64,000 nucleotides of DNA from Leptolyngbya sp. FACHB-8 (lineage in GTDB: Bacteria > Cyanobacteriota > Cyanobacteriia > Elainellales > Elainellaceae). Shown piece by piece: positions 26,424 through 37,100 of this stretch. Numbering within the stretch: position 1 is the stretch's first letter; every line of letters starts with the position of its first letter. The notes under the pieces are model-generated. The model had not been told where the DNA came from and did no database searches. It saw only the letters and a list, made by a program, of their open reading frames with translations. The position numbers and the translations under genes were made by a program. Location: assembly GCF_014695575.1 (NCBI RefSeq), contig NZ_JACJOO010000089.1, positions 1-64,000 of the forward strand, given 5' to 3'.

Positions 26424-27932
26424 ATGGCCGTTTCTCCTCAATACATTCTCGCTTTAGATTTAGGCACAACCGGTAACCGGGCGTTTGTATTTAATGCGGC
26501 GGGGCAAGTTGTCAGTCAGGCTTACCAGGAGTTAACCCAGTATTACCCTCAACCGGGTTGGCTGGAGCATGACCCTATGGAAATCTGGCAGGCGACCTGT
26601 ACTGTCATGCAGTCTGCCATTCAACAAGCGGGGATCCAACCGTCTGAGATCGCAGCTATGGGTCTGACGGTGCAGCGCGAAACCTGTTTGCTGTGGGATA
26701 AAACTACAGGCCAACCTCTGCATCGTGCCATTGTATGGCAGGATCGCCGTACAGCCTCCCTTTGCCAAAAACTACAAAACGAGGGGTATGGAGCCGAGAT
26801 TTTTGAGCGAACGGGTTTGGTCATTGATGCGTATTTTTCAGCGACCAAATTGGCATGGCTCTTAGAACACACTGTTCAGGCAGAAAACGTTGCGCTAGAT
26901 CAGGTTTTAGCCGGCACGATCGATACCTGGATCCTGTGGAATCTCACTGGACGCAACGTGCATGCAACGGATGACAGTAATGCGAGCCGCACGATGTTAT
27001 ACAACCTGACAACCCGCCAATGGGACGAACGGTTGTTATCACTATTCAATATTCCAGCCCACCTCTTACCCACTATTCAACCCAGCCTGGGATACTTTGG
27101 TGCCACCGATCCCCAGGTGGCCGGAGCTGAAATTCCAATCATGGCAATTTTGGGTGATCAGCAAGCCTCGTTGTTTGGGCATGGGTGCGATCGCCCCGGC
27201 CTGGTCAAATGCACCTACGGTACCGGTAGCTTTCTCGTCGCTCATACAGGGAACCAGATTGTGCGATCGCCTCACCAGTTGATTGCCACCATCGCCTGGA
27301 GCCAGTCAAGTGCCGAGGGCGAAACTACGGCTGGCTATGCCCTGGAGGGTAGCATGTTCACCACTGGAGCCTGCATTCAGTGGTTGCGGGATGGACTGGG
27401 GCTAATTCGCACAGCGGATGAAACAGATGCATTAGCCCAACAAGTCTCTGATAATGGAGGTGTCTATTTCGTTCCGGCTCTGAGTGGCCTGGGTACGCCC
27501 CATTGGGATATGGATGCTCGGGGGGCGTTTTTAGGGATCACCGGAGGTGTGCAGCGGCCTCACATGGTGCGAGCGGTGCTGGAGGCGGTCGCCTACCAGG
27601 TGAAGGAGGTCGTTGAGGCCATCAACAGTTCTGGGGCAGCTCCTATTGAGCGCTTAAAGGTGGATGGAGGAGCCTGCCAGAATAATTTCTTGATGCAGCT
27701 TCAGGCGGATGTGTTGGGCATTCCGGTAGAGCGACCCAGGATGCAAGATACTACGGTGCAGGGCGTAGCCTTTGCCGCAGGAATAGCCAGCGGTTTCTGG
27801 CCATCGAGGGATGGGTTGCAGGGCAAGCAGGTTGTAGACCGGGTATTTGAGCCGGGGGAGGGAGGTGAAGAGGCGATCGCCAACTTTGCCACCTGGCAGA
27901 AAGCAGTGGAACGCGCAAAGCACTGGGCCTAG
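26424..27932 (+). CDS. glpK: glycerol kinase
   Basis: A 502-residue FGGY-family kinase that makes glycerol-3-phosphate. LDLGTTGNRAF at the N-terminus, the glycerol-binding QRET (about residues 81-84), WQDRR, the Asp-containing LGDQQASLFGHG and the C-terminal VDGGACQNNFLMQLQADVLG are family signatures. Length is normal. It lies 68 bases after the flavoprotein gene on the same strand, but I see no glpF or glpD nearby. A short unstructured gap separates it from the convergent signalling block. Confidence 0.93.
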   Translation: MAVSPQYILALDLGTTGNRAFVFNAAGQVVSQAYQELTQYYPQPGWLEHDPMEIWQATCTVMQSAIQQAGIQPSEIAAMGLTVQRETCLLWDKTTGQPLHRAIVWQDRRTASLCQKLQNEGYGAEIFERTGLVIDAYFSATKLAWLLEHTVQAENVALDQVLAGTIDTWILWNLTGRNVHATDDSNASRTMLYNLTTRQWDERLLSLFNIPAHLLPTIQPSLGYFGATDPQVAGAEIPIMAILGDQQASLFGHGCDRPGLVKCTYGTGSFLVAHTGNQIVRSPHQLIATIAWSQSSAEGETTAGYALEGSMFTTGACIQWLRDGLGLIRTADETDALAQQVSDNGGVYFVPALSGLGTPHWDMDARGAFLGITGGVQRPHMVRAVLEAVAYQVKEVVEAINSSGAAPIERLKVDGGACQNNFLMQLQADVLGIPVERPRMQDTTVQGVAFAAGIASGFWPSRDGLQGKQVVDRVFEPGEGGEEAIANFATWQKAVERAKHWA

Positions 27933-28030
27933 ATTGAGCTTCCTCCATGGATTTTCCGGCTTCACCACACAACAATTCACGCCCCACAGTGTGTAGAAGG
28001 CGAGACGAAGCCCTGCCTCTACGGCTCTCA

Positions 28031-29845
28031 TTAGCCCTGATCCATAGCAAGTAGAACGGTAAAACGGGTTTGATCAGGGTTACTTTCGACCTGGATATGG
28101 CCTTGCATCTGCTCAACAAGCTTTTTCACCAGGGTTAAGCCTAAGCCTGTACCGCCATGCTTCCAGGGGTCGTTATTGGGAATGCGGTAGAACTTGTCAA
28201 AAATGCGGGGGAGTTCAGTGGGCATAATCTCAACCCCCGTGTTGGTGACGGAGAGACGCAGCTTGATCGGCTCTGTTCCTTCATTTTGGGCAGAAGCTCT
28301 GGCCATGACAGAGATCGTCCCTCCGGCCGGGGTGTACTTACAAGCATTACTGAGCAGTTCAGTCACTACGCGCGTTAGGCTCAATGGATCGAGATTGAGG
28401 GTTGGAAGATCTGGGGCGATGGTTACATTCAGGCGTTGCTGCTGATTGTGGGCACGCGCCTCAAAGGGTTCGAGCAGATAGGGGATAAAATCCTGAAGGA
28501 AAACTGGGGTGGGCTGATTGTCGTAGGTTCCAGCTTCAATATGCTGAAGGTGTAATAAATCTTCCACCAGGGCGAGCTCACGATCGCACTCCTCCTGCAA
28601 AACCGTCAAGTATTGCACAGCCTTTTGCCGATGCTCCATGGAGTGTTCCATCATGTCGACGAAATTCTGTCCCTGATCGGTCAGGTTCATCAGCAATTTC
28701 AGAACCATTTTCATGCTGGCAACGGGCGATCGCAACTCATGGGAAATCGTACTCAAAAAGTCATCCTTAAGCTGATTCAATCGCTCCAATTCTCGTACCT
28801 GCGATTGGGCGGCCTCGTAGAGTCTGGCCTGACGGAGGGCGATCGCGCATTGATTAGCGGCCTGCTGCACTAAATGGACTTCCATCGCACTGAAGCTGGC
28901 GTAAACCTCCCGGAACAACCAGAGATCGCCTAGAATCCCTGATTGGTCTACCTGATGGTCAAAAATAGGGCAGGCCAGAATGGCTGAGTGATGACGAATA
29001 GCGGTGGGTTGAATTTGGCAGAACGCGAAGCAGAGCCGCTCTTGTAACTGCTCATATAACTCTGGGAAATCGGCCATGTACAGGGTTTGACCCTGGGTTA
29101 CTGCTAGCCCAGGCTGAAGCCACTGATACCGAATAGTAGAGGTTGCATGATCAGCACTGTAGAGGGCAGCATCACAGCAATGCACATTGAGCACCTGGGC
29201 CAGGGTCTCAACCGCAGTTTGTAGAATCTGGTTTTGATCAAGGGAATCTCGCACCTGATCAGAGATGCGTTGCAAGGCTAGTTTCAGGTTTAGAGCCTGT
29301 TGTAATTCTCGGGTACGGGCTTCAACTCGTTGCTCCAGGTCAGCGTTCAGTCGCCGGACTTCTGCTTCAACGCGCTGACGCTCTTCAATCTCCTGGTGCA
29401 GTTTTTCGTTCTTCTGAATAACCAGCGCTTGTTGTTCCAAAATTTCTTTTTGCTGTTGCCGGATGAGAAGCTGATTTTTAATGCGAGCGAGCACCTCCAT
29501 CTCATGGAAGGGTTTGGTAATATAGTCTTGCCCACCCACCTCAAAGGCGTAAACTTTATCACTTACATGATCAAGGGCGCTGATAAATATGATGGGGATA
29601 TGCTGAGTTGTAGCCGAAGCCCTCAACTGTTGGCAGACCTCATAACCGCTCATCTCCGGCATATTAATATCCAGCAAGATCAGATCAGGTGGATCTCGGA
29701 AGATGGCTTGTAGAGCCATTTTGCCGCTCAATGATTTGCGTACGAGGTAATCATGGGATTCGAGTATTTTTGCCAACAGTCGTAAGTTATCTGGCGTATC
29801 ATCCACCAGTAAAATATTCGCGATGGAGGGATTGGATGATACCAT
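28031..29845 (-). CDS. REC-coiled coil-GAF-histidine kinase
   Basis: A 604-residue response-regulator kinase. The receiver (1-125) has DDTPDN, phosphoacceptor Asp59 and Lys111. A coiled coil (about 125-185) leads to a GAF-like domain (190-340), then HisKA with His369 (SHELRSP) and an ATPase domain (LLSNACKYT, GGTGLGLTL, with VTNTGVEI in the G1 position). It ends without a further receiver. It lies 24 bases after the REC-GGDEF gene on the same strand, and its receiver and linker are closely similar to that protein's. It is probably the last gene of the signalling block and may receive phosphate from an upstream kinase. Confidence 0.9.
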   Translation of the reverse strand: MVSSNPSIANILLVDDTPDNLRLLAKILESHDYLVRKSLSGKMALQAIFRDPPDLILLDINMPEMSGYEVCQQLRASATTQHIPIIFISALDHVSDKVYAFEVGGQDYITKPFHEMEVLARIKNQLLIRQQQKEILEQQALVIQKNEKLHQEIEERQRVEAEVRRLNADLEQRVEARTRELQQALNLKLALQRISDQVRDSLDQNQILQTAVETLAQVLNVHCCDAALYSADHATSTIRYQWLQPGLAVTQGQTLYMADFPELYEQLQERLCFAFCQIQPTAIRHHSAILACPIFDHQVDQSGILGDLWLFREVYASFSAMEVHLVQQAANQCAIALRQARLYEAAQSQVRELERLNQLKDDFLSTISHELRSPVASMKMVLKLLMNLTDQGQNFVDMMEHSMEHRQKAVQYLTVLQEECDRELALVEDLLHLQHIEAGTYDNQPTPVFLQDFIPYLLEPFEARAHNQQQRLNVTIAPDLPTLNLDPLSLTRVVTELLSNACKYTPAGGTISVMARASAQNEGTEPIKLRLSVTNTGVEIMPTELPRIFDKFYRIPNNDPWKHGGTGLGLTLVKKLVEQMQGHIQVESNPDQTRFTVLLAMDQG

Positions 29846-29869
29846 GGCACGTTTGCGATCAAGGATAAG

Positions 29870-30832
29870 TCAATGGCGTATTGAGTACTTAGCACGTTTA
29901 TGCTCATACATGAGTTGATCAGCCTGGGCTATGAGTTGAGTCAGAGAAAAGCGATCGCCCAGGTTACATTGGCTAATACCAATACTCATAGATACCTGTT
30001 CAGCAGGTTCGCAAGTTTGATTGAAATTGCAGAGATTTGTCTCTAAACGATGACTGACATCTGCGGCATGGTCCGGACAAGCTGGAATAAAGACCGCAAA
30101 CTCATCGCCGCCTAACCGCCCTACAATGTCAGCATCGCGAAAGGTTTGCTTGAGTAATTGAGCTGCATGGGTGATCATGCGATCGCCCACGGCATGGCCC
30201 AAAGTGTCATTAACGACTTTTAGTCCATCCAGATCAATAAACACTAAACAGCACGGCATCTGACTGCGCCAAGCAGCTTTAAGTTGGTGCTCGGCCAGGA
30301 CAAAAAAGCCTCGTCGGTTATAAAGGCCCGTTAATTCATCGGTTAAGGAGAGCTGCCTGACCTCTGCTTCTGCTTTTAGCCGTTCTTTAATTTCCTGTTC
30401 TAATCGTTGGTTTTGTATCAAAAGTTGTTGTCGTTGCTGTTGAATGAGAAGCTGATTTTTTACGCGCATTAATATTTCTAGCTCTTGAAAGGGTTTGGCA
30501 ATGTAGTCTTGCCCTCCGATTTCAAACGCTCGAACTTTATCATTGATCTGATTCAAAGCACTAATAAAAATAATAGGAATATGGGCTGTGCTTTCAGATG
30601 CTTTTAACTCCTGGCAGACAGCATAACCACTGATGTCAGGCATATTAATATCTAACAGGATTAGATCGGGAGGATCGCGGTAAACTCCCTGAAGCGCCAT
30701 CCTGCCTGACAAAGATTTACGTACCATATACCCCTCAGCCTCCAGGATGCGGGCCAGCAACCGTAAGTTATCAGGGGTATCGTCAACAATTAAAATATTC
30801 GTCTCAGTAACAGATTTTAGTAAGGTAATCAT
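29870..30832 (-). CDS. response-regulator diguanylate cyclase (REC-GGDEF)
   Basis: A 320-residue protein that makes cyclic di-GMP. The receiver (about 12-125) has DDTPDN, phosphoacceptor Asp61 and Lys113; a coiled coil links it to the cyclase domain (about 160-320). The active-site motif GGDEF (241-245) is intact, and RDAD (232-235) five residues upstream matches the RxxD product-inhibition site, so an active, feedback-regulated enzyme is expected. There is no EAL domain. Its receiver is a close paralogue of that of the next gene. It is third in transcription order after two sensor kinases. Confidence 0.93.
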   Translation of the reverse strand: MITLLKSVTETNILIVDDTPDNLRLLARILEAEGYMVRKSLSGRMALQGVYRDPPDLILLDINMPDISGYAVCQELKASESTAHIPIIFISALNQINDKVRAFEIGGQDYIAKPFQELEILMRVKNQLLIQQQRQQLLIQNQRLEQEIKERLKAEAEVRQLSLTDELTGLYNRRGFFVLAEHQLKAAWRSQMPCCLVFIDLDGLKVVNDTLGHAVGDRMITHAAQLLKQTFRDADIVGRLGGDEFAVFIPACPDHAADVSHRLETNLCNFNQTCEPAEQVSMSIGISQCNLGDRFSLTQLIAQADQLMYEHKRAKYSIRH

Positions 30833-30856
30833 AGCGTTCCTGTCCCAACGAATTCG

Positions 30857-30931
30857 GGTGTTTCTTCTACAACTCCTAATTTTGTAGACGCCTTAGATAC
30901 ACAAAATTAGGAATTACAGAAAAAATACCCA
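30857..30931. terminator. imperfect hairpin between the phytochrome and GGDEF genes
   Basis: GGGTGTTTCTTCTACAACTCC plus TAATTTTGT pairs with ACAAAATTAGGAATTACAGAAAAAATACCC with some bulges. It fills most of the 112-base gap after the phytochrome kinase and could separate the block into two transcripts or attenuate the downstream genes. Confidence 0.5.
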
Positions 30932-30944
30932 AGGTGTTGTTTAT

Positions 30945-33900
30945 CTAACATTGAGTGAGGTTGGCGATTGTCTCCAATTGAAAGTTGTCAACCAGAAATT
31001 TCATCACACCAATTAGGTTTTGCTCCTCCGTAGGAATTTGAGCAATTAGCTGACGAAGCTTTATATCGTTCAGATCCAATGCAGCTTCATGAACTTGAGT
31101 TACCCATTCTAATCCCATTATTCCCAGTTCCTGAGAAGTCAAGTACTTTTCTTGATGTGTGGCCGCTCTCAACGGTATTTCCTCCGCATAACGGTAACGG
31201 ATTCCTAAGTGATATGCCATTTTGTTAAACAGCACGCTTTCAGTAAAGGGTTTTGCGATGTAGTCGGTGCACCCCGCCTCGAAGCAAGCTATTCGATCAT
31301 TGTCAAAAGCATAGGCCGTTAAGGCAATAATAGGCGTGCTACTTTTCTGGAGGACGGTTCCTGCCTGCAAGAGAGTGGTCTGAGCTTCCTGCATACGAAT
31401 TTGCCGGATGGCCTCGTAGCCGTTCATTTCAGGCATTTGAATATCCATCAGAATGAGGTGTGGATGCCAGGCCTGCCAGTGGGCGATCGCCTCAACACCA
31501 TTCTTGACGGCTTGCACCTCAAATCCTATAGATTCCAGTAAGGTCACCAGTAATTGCCGATTTTCGGCGACATCTTCAGCGACCAAAATGCGAGGGGTGG
31601 GTTGTCCGGGAGCCAGGCCAACGACAGAATATTGCAATTCAGGTTCCACAATATCTAATCCTTCTGGCAGGCGCAGAACTACCTGGCAAGTAAATGTAGA
31701 ACCCCGGTTTACCACGCTCCGAACAGTCAGGGTACCCCCCATCAAGTTGGCAAACTGACGACTGATTGAGAGCCCCAATCCGGTGCCCTGAGCATGACGG
31801 CCCTGATCCGTCTGAATGAATGCTTCAAAGATGGAGTTCAAATCTGTACTGGCAATACCCGGGCCTGTATCTTCCACGTCAAACTGGAGAACAATGGGCT
31901 GCCGGGAGGAATTGGAGTGTGATTTTAAGTGTGTGAAGTCATTGCAGGATAATGCTTTAACTCGCAGGATGACCTTTCCTTCTACGGTAAATTTGATGGC
32001 ATTACTCAGCAGATTGATCACAATTTGGCGAAGCTTGGCCTCGTCACCGCAGACATAGCACGGCAGATTATCATCCTGTTCAGTTTCAAGCCGTAGACCC
32101 TTTTCTGATGCCTTTAAGGTGAACATCTCTTGAATGGACAAGATTAAGCGATGAATATCAAAACAGGATTCGGTTAAGACCAGTTGTCCGGCCTCAATTT
32201 TTGACATTTCCAGGACGTCATTAATCAGGGTCAAAAGATGTTCACCACTGCGGCTGATAATACCCAACTGTTCTCGAAACTCGGTGGGAGTTTCCTGGTT
32301 GCGAGCCATCAGTTGAGTGAATCCCAAAATGGCATTCAGGGGGGTTCGCAGTTCATGGCTCATTTTGGCCAGGAACTGACTTTTGGCGCGGTTGGCGATC
32401 GCCGCTCGCTCTGCCGCTTGTTCCAACGCCGCCTGGGAAAACTCCAGGACTGCAAGCATCAAGGTGTTGCGCATTTCTGCTGCAGCTTCCAGTTCCGCTA
32501 ACTGCCAGGGGCAAGACATCTCCTGCACCGTTTCCTTCCAGAGCTCAAAGGATTTCCGGGGATTGAGGCGCATGTTGCCAACTTCATCAACACTAATAGC
32601 TGACTGCGGATTCCCAGCCCAATTCACAGTTTGGACTTGTTCGGGTCGAAACCAGAGAATGTGGTATGACTTTTGCTTCACCTGACTCAGGACAATGGAA
32701 ATGGCCAGGATGCCGCTGGCACAATCCTTAAACTGCCGGGCCGGGGGGTATAAAGCGGGAAGCGTACTGGTCGCAAACACCCGCTCTCCAGGTGATAGTT
32801 CAGAGTTGGGTTGGTTGCTTCGGTGCTCCCCCAGCCAGGTAATTAAGGACTGCACCTCATCGCTAGAAGGTGTTTGCCCAATGAGGGTCAACTGACCATC
32901 AAGGAGTAAGGCGGCTCCCTGGGCATGAACCAGATTCAGGAGTTGCATCGTGTTGTCTGCGAGCACTTGTTCGATCGCGCTGGCATCTCGCAAAAAAGCC
33001 CATTGCAATTGATCTTGAATAGCCTTGACTTGCACCCGGTATTCGTTCAACTCACGCTCTTGTTGGTTAACCAATTCAATGGAGGCAAATTGGCCTAAAA
33101 ATTCACAGGTTTTGCGTAATTCGTAGTCCAACAGATGGGGGGTGTAGTGATGGCAGGCGATCAATCCCCACAGCTTTTTATCGTCAATCAGTGAAATGGT
33201 AAATGTCCCCGCAACACCCATGTTTTGCAAGTATTCCACATGGTATGGCGATACACCTCGCAGAACACAGGTACTGAGATCCAGTGATGAGGGCTTGTCG
33301 CTGTCAAGGATGAGTAAACGAGCCGAGGAAGCACTGACATCAGGGATTTGACGTACCCAATTGTGGCGGAAGAGTTGACGTGCCGGAACAGGAATATCGA
33401 AGGCGGGAAAATGCAGCCCCAGGTAGCTATCGAGATGGGGCTCCTTCTCTTCGGCAATGACCAATCCATGCTCATCCGCCTCAAATCGGTAAACCATGAC
33501 GCGATCGAATCCTGTCAGCGCCTTGATTTCTTGGGCAAGAATTTGAGCTAACTCCTCCAGGTTTGTGGACCGGCGAAGGCTCAGGGTTGCCATTTGGAGC
33601 CGATGGTAGAACTGAATGGAATGGGTTTTGTTGATGGGCGTGTGGGGTTCCAATTCCAACAAAAGGCCGTTTGACATTCGATGCAACGTGCAACGGAAAG
33701 CCCTTTTTCTTAGATGGGCCTGATGTCCTTTACGTTGAAATTTCAGGTCGAATGGATTGTGCAATTCCAGATTAGGATGAGCCAAAATCTGCCGCAGATG
33801 CTCGAGCTGTTTTCGGGAACATATTTGTTGTAAAGACCGGCCCAGTACCTTCGCAGCAGGGATACCCAGAAAGGCCTCTGTGTTATCGCTCACCTGCACA

Positions 33901-34046
33901 ATCTTGAGGGTTTCCTCCTCTAGCACCAACACCATTCCATGGGGCTGGATATAACCAGGAGCGTAGACGGATGCGTCATCACACACCTCCAGAGAGGCCA
34001 GTTTTGTAGCAGTTAATAAAGGAGTAAGTGCGATTTGTGACTTCAT
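30945..34046 (-). CDS. bacteriophytochrome hybrid kinase (PAS-GAF-PHY-HK-REC)
   Basis: A 1,033-residue photoreceptor from the ATG at 34046; a TTG at 34097 would add 17 residues. The PAS domain has Cys22 (LEVCDD) before YAPGYIQPHG, the biliverdin attachment site of bacteriophytochromes. The GAF domain has FPAFDIPVPAR (213-223) and His269 in SPYHVEYLQNMG, with no bilin-binding Cys next to it. The PHY domain shows the tongue motif PRKSF (496-500). HisKA has His564, the ATPase GGxG-type box is GTGLGLS, and the receiver has Asp868 and Lys932. A helical tail of about 70 residues follows. It should switch between red and far-red states and signal by phosphotransfer. It ends 112 bases before the cyclase gene. 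Confidence 0.93.
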   Translation of the reverse strand: MKSQIALTPLLTATKLASLEVCDDASVYAPGYIQPHGMVLVLEEETLKIVQVSDNTEAFLGIPAAKVLGRSLQQICSRKQLEHLRQILAHPNLELHNPFDLKFQRKGHQAHLRKRAFRCTLHRMSNGLLLELEPHTPINKTHSIQFYHRLQMATLSLRRSTNLEELAQILAQEIKALTGFDRVMVYRFEADEHGLVIAEEKEPHLDSYLGLHFPAFDIPVPARQLFRHNWVRQIPDVSASSARLLILDSDKPSSLDLSTCVLRGVSPYHVEYLQNMGVAGTFTISLIDDKKLWGLIACHHYTPHLLDYELRKTCEFLGQFASIELVNQQERELNEYRVQVKAIQDQLQWAFLRDASAIEQVLADNTMQLLNLVHAQGAALLLDGQLTLIGQTPSSDEVQSLITWLGEHRSNQPNSELSPGERVFATSTLPALYPPARQFKDCASGILAISIVLSQVKQKSYHILWFRPEQVQTVNWAGNPQSAISVDEVGNMRLNPRKSFELWKETVQEMSCPWQLAELEAAAEMRNTLMLAVLEFSQAALEQAAERAAIANRAKSQFLAKMSHELRTPLNAILGFTQLMARNQETPTEFREQLGIISRSGEHLLTLINDVLEMSKIEAGQLVLTESCFDIHRLILSIQEMFTLKASEKGLRLETEQDDNLPCYVCGDEAKLRQIVINLLSNAIKFTVEGKVILRVKALSCNDFTHLKSHSNSSRQPIVLQFDVEDTGPGIASTDLNSIFEAFIQTDQGRHAQGTGLGLSISRQFANLMGGTLTVRSVVNRGSTFTCQVVLRLPEGLDIVEPELQYSVVGLAPGQPTPRILVAEDVAENRQLLVTLLESIGFEVQAVKNGVEAIAHWQAWHPHLILMDIQMPEMNGYEAIRQIRMQEAQTTLLQAGTVLQKSSTPIIALTAYAFDNDRIACFEAGCTDYIAKPFTESVLFNKMAYHLGIRYRYAEEIPLRAATHQEKYLTSQELGIMGLEWVTQVHEAALDLNDIKLRQLIAQIPTEEQNLIGVMKFLVDNFQLETIANLTQC

Positions 34047-34112
34047 GGTGGTGGCGAGAGCAGGAATGAAGGAAGGGAAATCCGGGACAACCCACAAAAA
34101 CTTTAGGAACTG

Positions 34113-37100
34113 CTAGTGCTCAACGGGTTGGTGGAGCAGGTGTAAAATGTGCTCAAATGCAAACTGGTCAACCAGATCAAGCAGAAAGGTGGCGAGCTGA
34201 GTCGCCTGCGTGGGCAATTGGGCTACCAGTTCGGCGATCGCCCGGTCATTGCCACAGATCGCAGCATCCTCCAGAGCCTCTAACCAGGAGGCGGGCTGGG
34301 AAGTGAGTAAGGCCACATAAGGCTCGTTGGCATGAGGAGAGGCTGCTGGGAATGGAGTGATGGCCACATCCGGTTCTGCATAGATATACTCCAATCCCAG
34401 ATACTCCCTCATTTTCAGAAATAGGGTCTCTTCACGGAAGGGCTTGCTGATATAGTCATCGCAACCCGCAGCCAGAGCGAGGGTGCGATCGCTCTGGGAG
34501 GCTTGAGCGGTAAGGGCAATGATGATACTATTGGCCCCCTGTTCCAAAGCTCGAATTTGCCGGGTGGCCTCATACCCATCCATCCCGGGCATCCGAACAT
34601 CCATCCACGTGAGGTCAGGGTACCATTCCTGCCAGAGGTGAATTGCATCCTCCCCATTACTGGCTTCCCGCACCTCCAGTCCTGGCTGGGAGAGCAATCG
34701 CATCATGAGTGTACGGTTTTCGAGTTGGTCATCTACGACAAGAATGCGGCGAAGGGGTTGTCCGGGAGTTAGGCCGATGACAATGCGATCGCTGGCTTCG
34801 GGGACAACACTAACCCCACTGCAAGGCTGCACCGGGAGAGTAAGGGTAAAGGTACTTCCCTGTCCCAGGGTACTCCTGACGGTAATACGACCCTCCATCA
34901 ATTCCAGCAATTTGCGGCTGATGCTTAGCCCCAATCCCGTACCGCTGGCAGATTGTCGCCCAGCCTTCGCTTGCACAAAAGCATCAAAGATTGTGGTCAG
35001 TTCGTCCTCGGCGATGCCCGGCCCGGTGTCGATGATGGTGACCTGGAGCGTCAGGGGGGCAGGGGCAAGTGGATAGGTGGAGGGGTAGGGCCTAGACTTA
35101 GCGTCTCCACCGGGCCACTCAGCCACTCGGCCACGCGTCGGCTCCTTAATGCGCACCTGCAGCGTGACACTTCCCCGATCCGTGAACTTAATGGCATTGC
35201 TCAAGAGGTTGAGCAGGATTTGGCGCAGTTTTTGAATGTCGGAAAGAATGAATTGAGGAACTTCGGGGGCAATGTCAAAGAACAGGAGTAACCCTTTGGC
35301 TGTGGCGCGTTCGGCCAGCATGGTACGCAGGGAATGCAATAGTGCGATGAAGTCAAATCCGCTCAGGTCAATGGTGCTATAGCCAGCTTCAATTTTGGAG
35401 AGATCCAATACGTCGTTAATCAGATTCAGTAGATGATCGCCGCTACGGCGAATGGTTTGCAGGTCGGATTGTTGCGGGAGGGTGAGGGCCGGGTCGTGGG
35501 TCATGACCTGGGCAAAGCCGAGAATGACGTTGAGAGGGGTACGAAGCTCATGACTCATATTGGCGAGGAACAAACTTTTGGCCAGATTGGCCGCTTCTGC
35601 GGCTTCTACGGCCTGGCGCAGGGCTGACTCACGGCGTTTGCGATCGCTCACATCCTGCCCAATACCCAGGGAATGCCCGTTGGAAAGCTGCACATTGGCC
35701 CAGGAGATGTCGAGGTTCCGTCCAGACGCGGTTTGAATGGTAAAGTCATGCCATTTCCCACTGGCTGCCAGTCGATGGGCGCGCATTTGGTGTCGTGCGT
35801 CTGGGGAGCTGTTATGTTGAGCCGGAGTATCCAGGTGTTGCCAGTCTGCCAGTGACCAACCCAGTACCTTTTCCAGTTCGGGGTTGACCAATTCCACCTG
35901 GCCTTCCCCATTGAACAACACAATCATGAACGGAATGTGGTTAACAATGGCCTGAAAGATTTCTTTCTGGTGGCGTAGTTCAGCTTCGGCTTGTTTGCGA
36001 TCGCTAATATCCCGATAGGCTCCAATCATGCGGAGTGGCTTACCATTGGCATCATGAACAACGACCTTGCCATAGTCTGTAATCCATTTCCACGTGCCAG
36101 ATTTGCATCGAACCCGATAGTCACAGGTATAGGTGTGTGAATGATCGTGCAGGTGAGCTGTGAGGCACCTCAGCACTTCTGCTTGATCGTCTGGGTGAAT
36201 CGTTTCCTTCCAACTGGGTAAATCCAGGAGTACCTCACCAGGCTGGTATTCGAGGATCTCTAGATAGCGATCGCTATGGTAAATATCTCCCGTTTGCATA
36301 TTCCAATCCCATAGCCCATCCTGGGAGGCATCCAAAGCCAGCTTCAGGCGTTCCTCACTAAATTGGAGATTGGTCTCAGCGTGTTTGCGATCGCTCACAT
36401 CAATAGCATTGCCAATGATGCCCCTGACATGGCCATCTGCGTTGGTAAAGGGGCTGATAGTGGTTTGATACCAGCGGGTCATTCCGTAGCGATCTTGAAT
36501 TTCTTGATCAGGAAAGGTGATGGGCGTAAGGTTTTGAATGACAGCTTGGTTCTGGCTAGCAAATTCCTTCGATTGCAAAAGGTTCTCGTTGAAGTCGCAA
36601 TCCTGTTTACCAAGCATCTCGCTAATGGGAATGCCATAGATAGCAGATGCTGCTTGATTGACGATCAAGAATTTTCCCTGTTGGTCTTTCACAAAAATCG
36701 AACTGGGAACAGCATCGATTACCTGTTGCAAAAAGTTCTTCTGAGCTTGCAGCTCCGCCTCAGCCTGTTTGCGGGCGGTAATGTCGCGTACCATCACCAG
36801 TACATCATGTTGAGGAAGGGGTACCACACGCAACTCTTCATGGCGCTGTTGCCCACCGAGAAGAAACTCATGCTCATAGACCTGTAGTTCATGGCTTTGC
36901 AGAGCCTGGTGGATGGACTCCAGACGTAATTGAGCGAGATGAGGGGGCAACACTTTGTTCAGCGTAGCGCTGGCTGCGATCTGATTTGGGTAGAGATGAT
37001 CAAAGCCATTTTTAGACATAAAGTCCACATAGCTTCCATCAGAACGCATGTGAATAAGGAGGTCTGGAATGGCTTCGATGATGGCTTGCTTAGTGGCTTC

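Noticed and set aside
36363-36887. 174-codon frame antisense to the six-PAS kinase
   Set aside because: It lies wholly inside a well-supported gene and its translation shows no domain. It is a shadow of PAS-domain coding.
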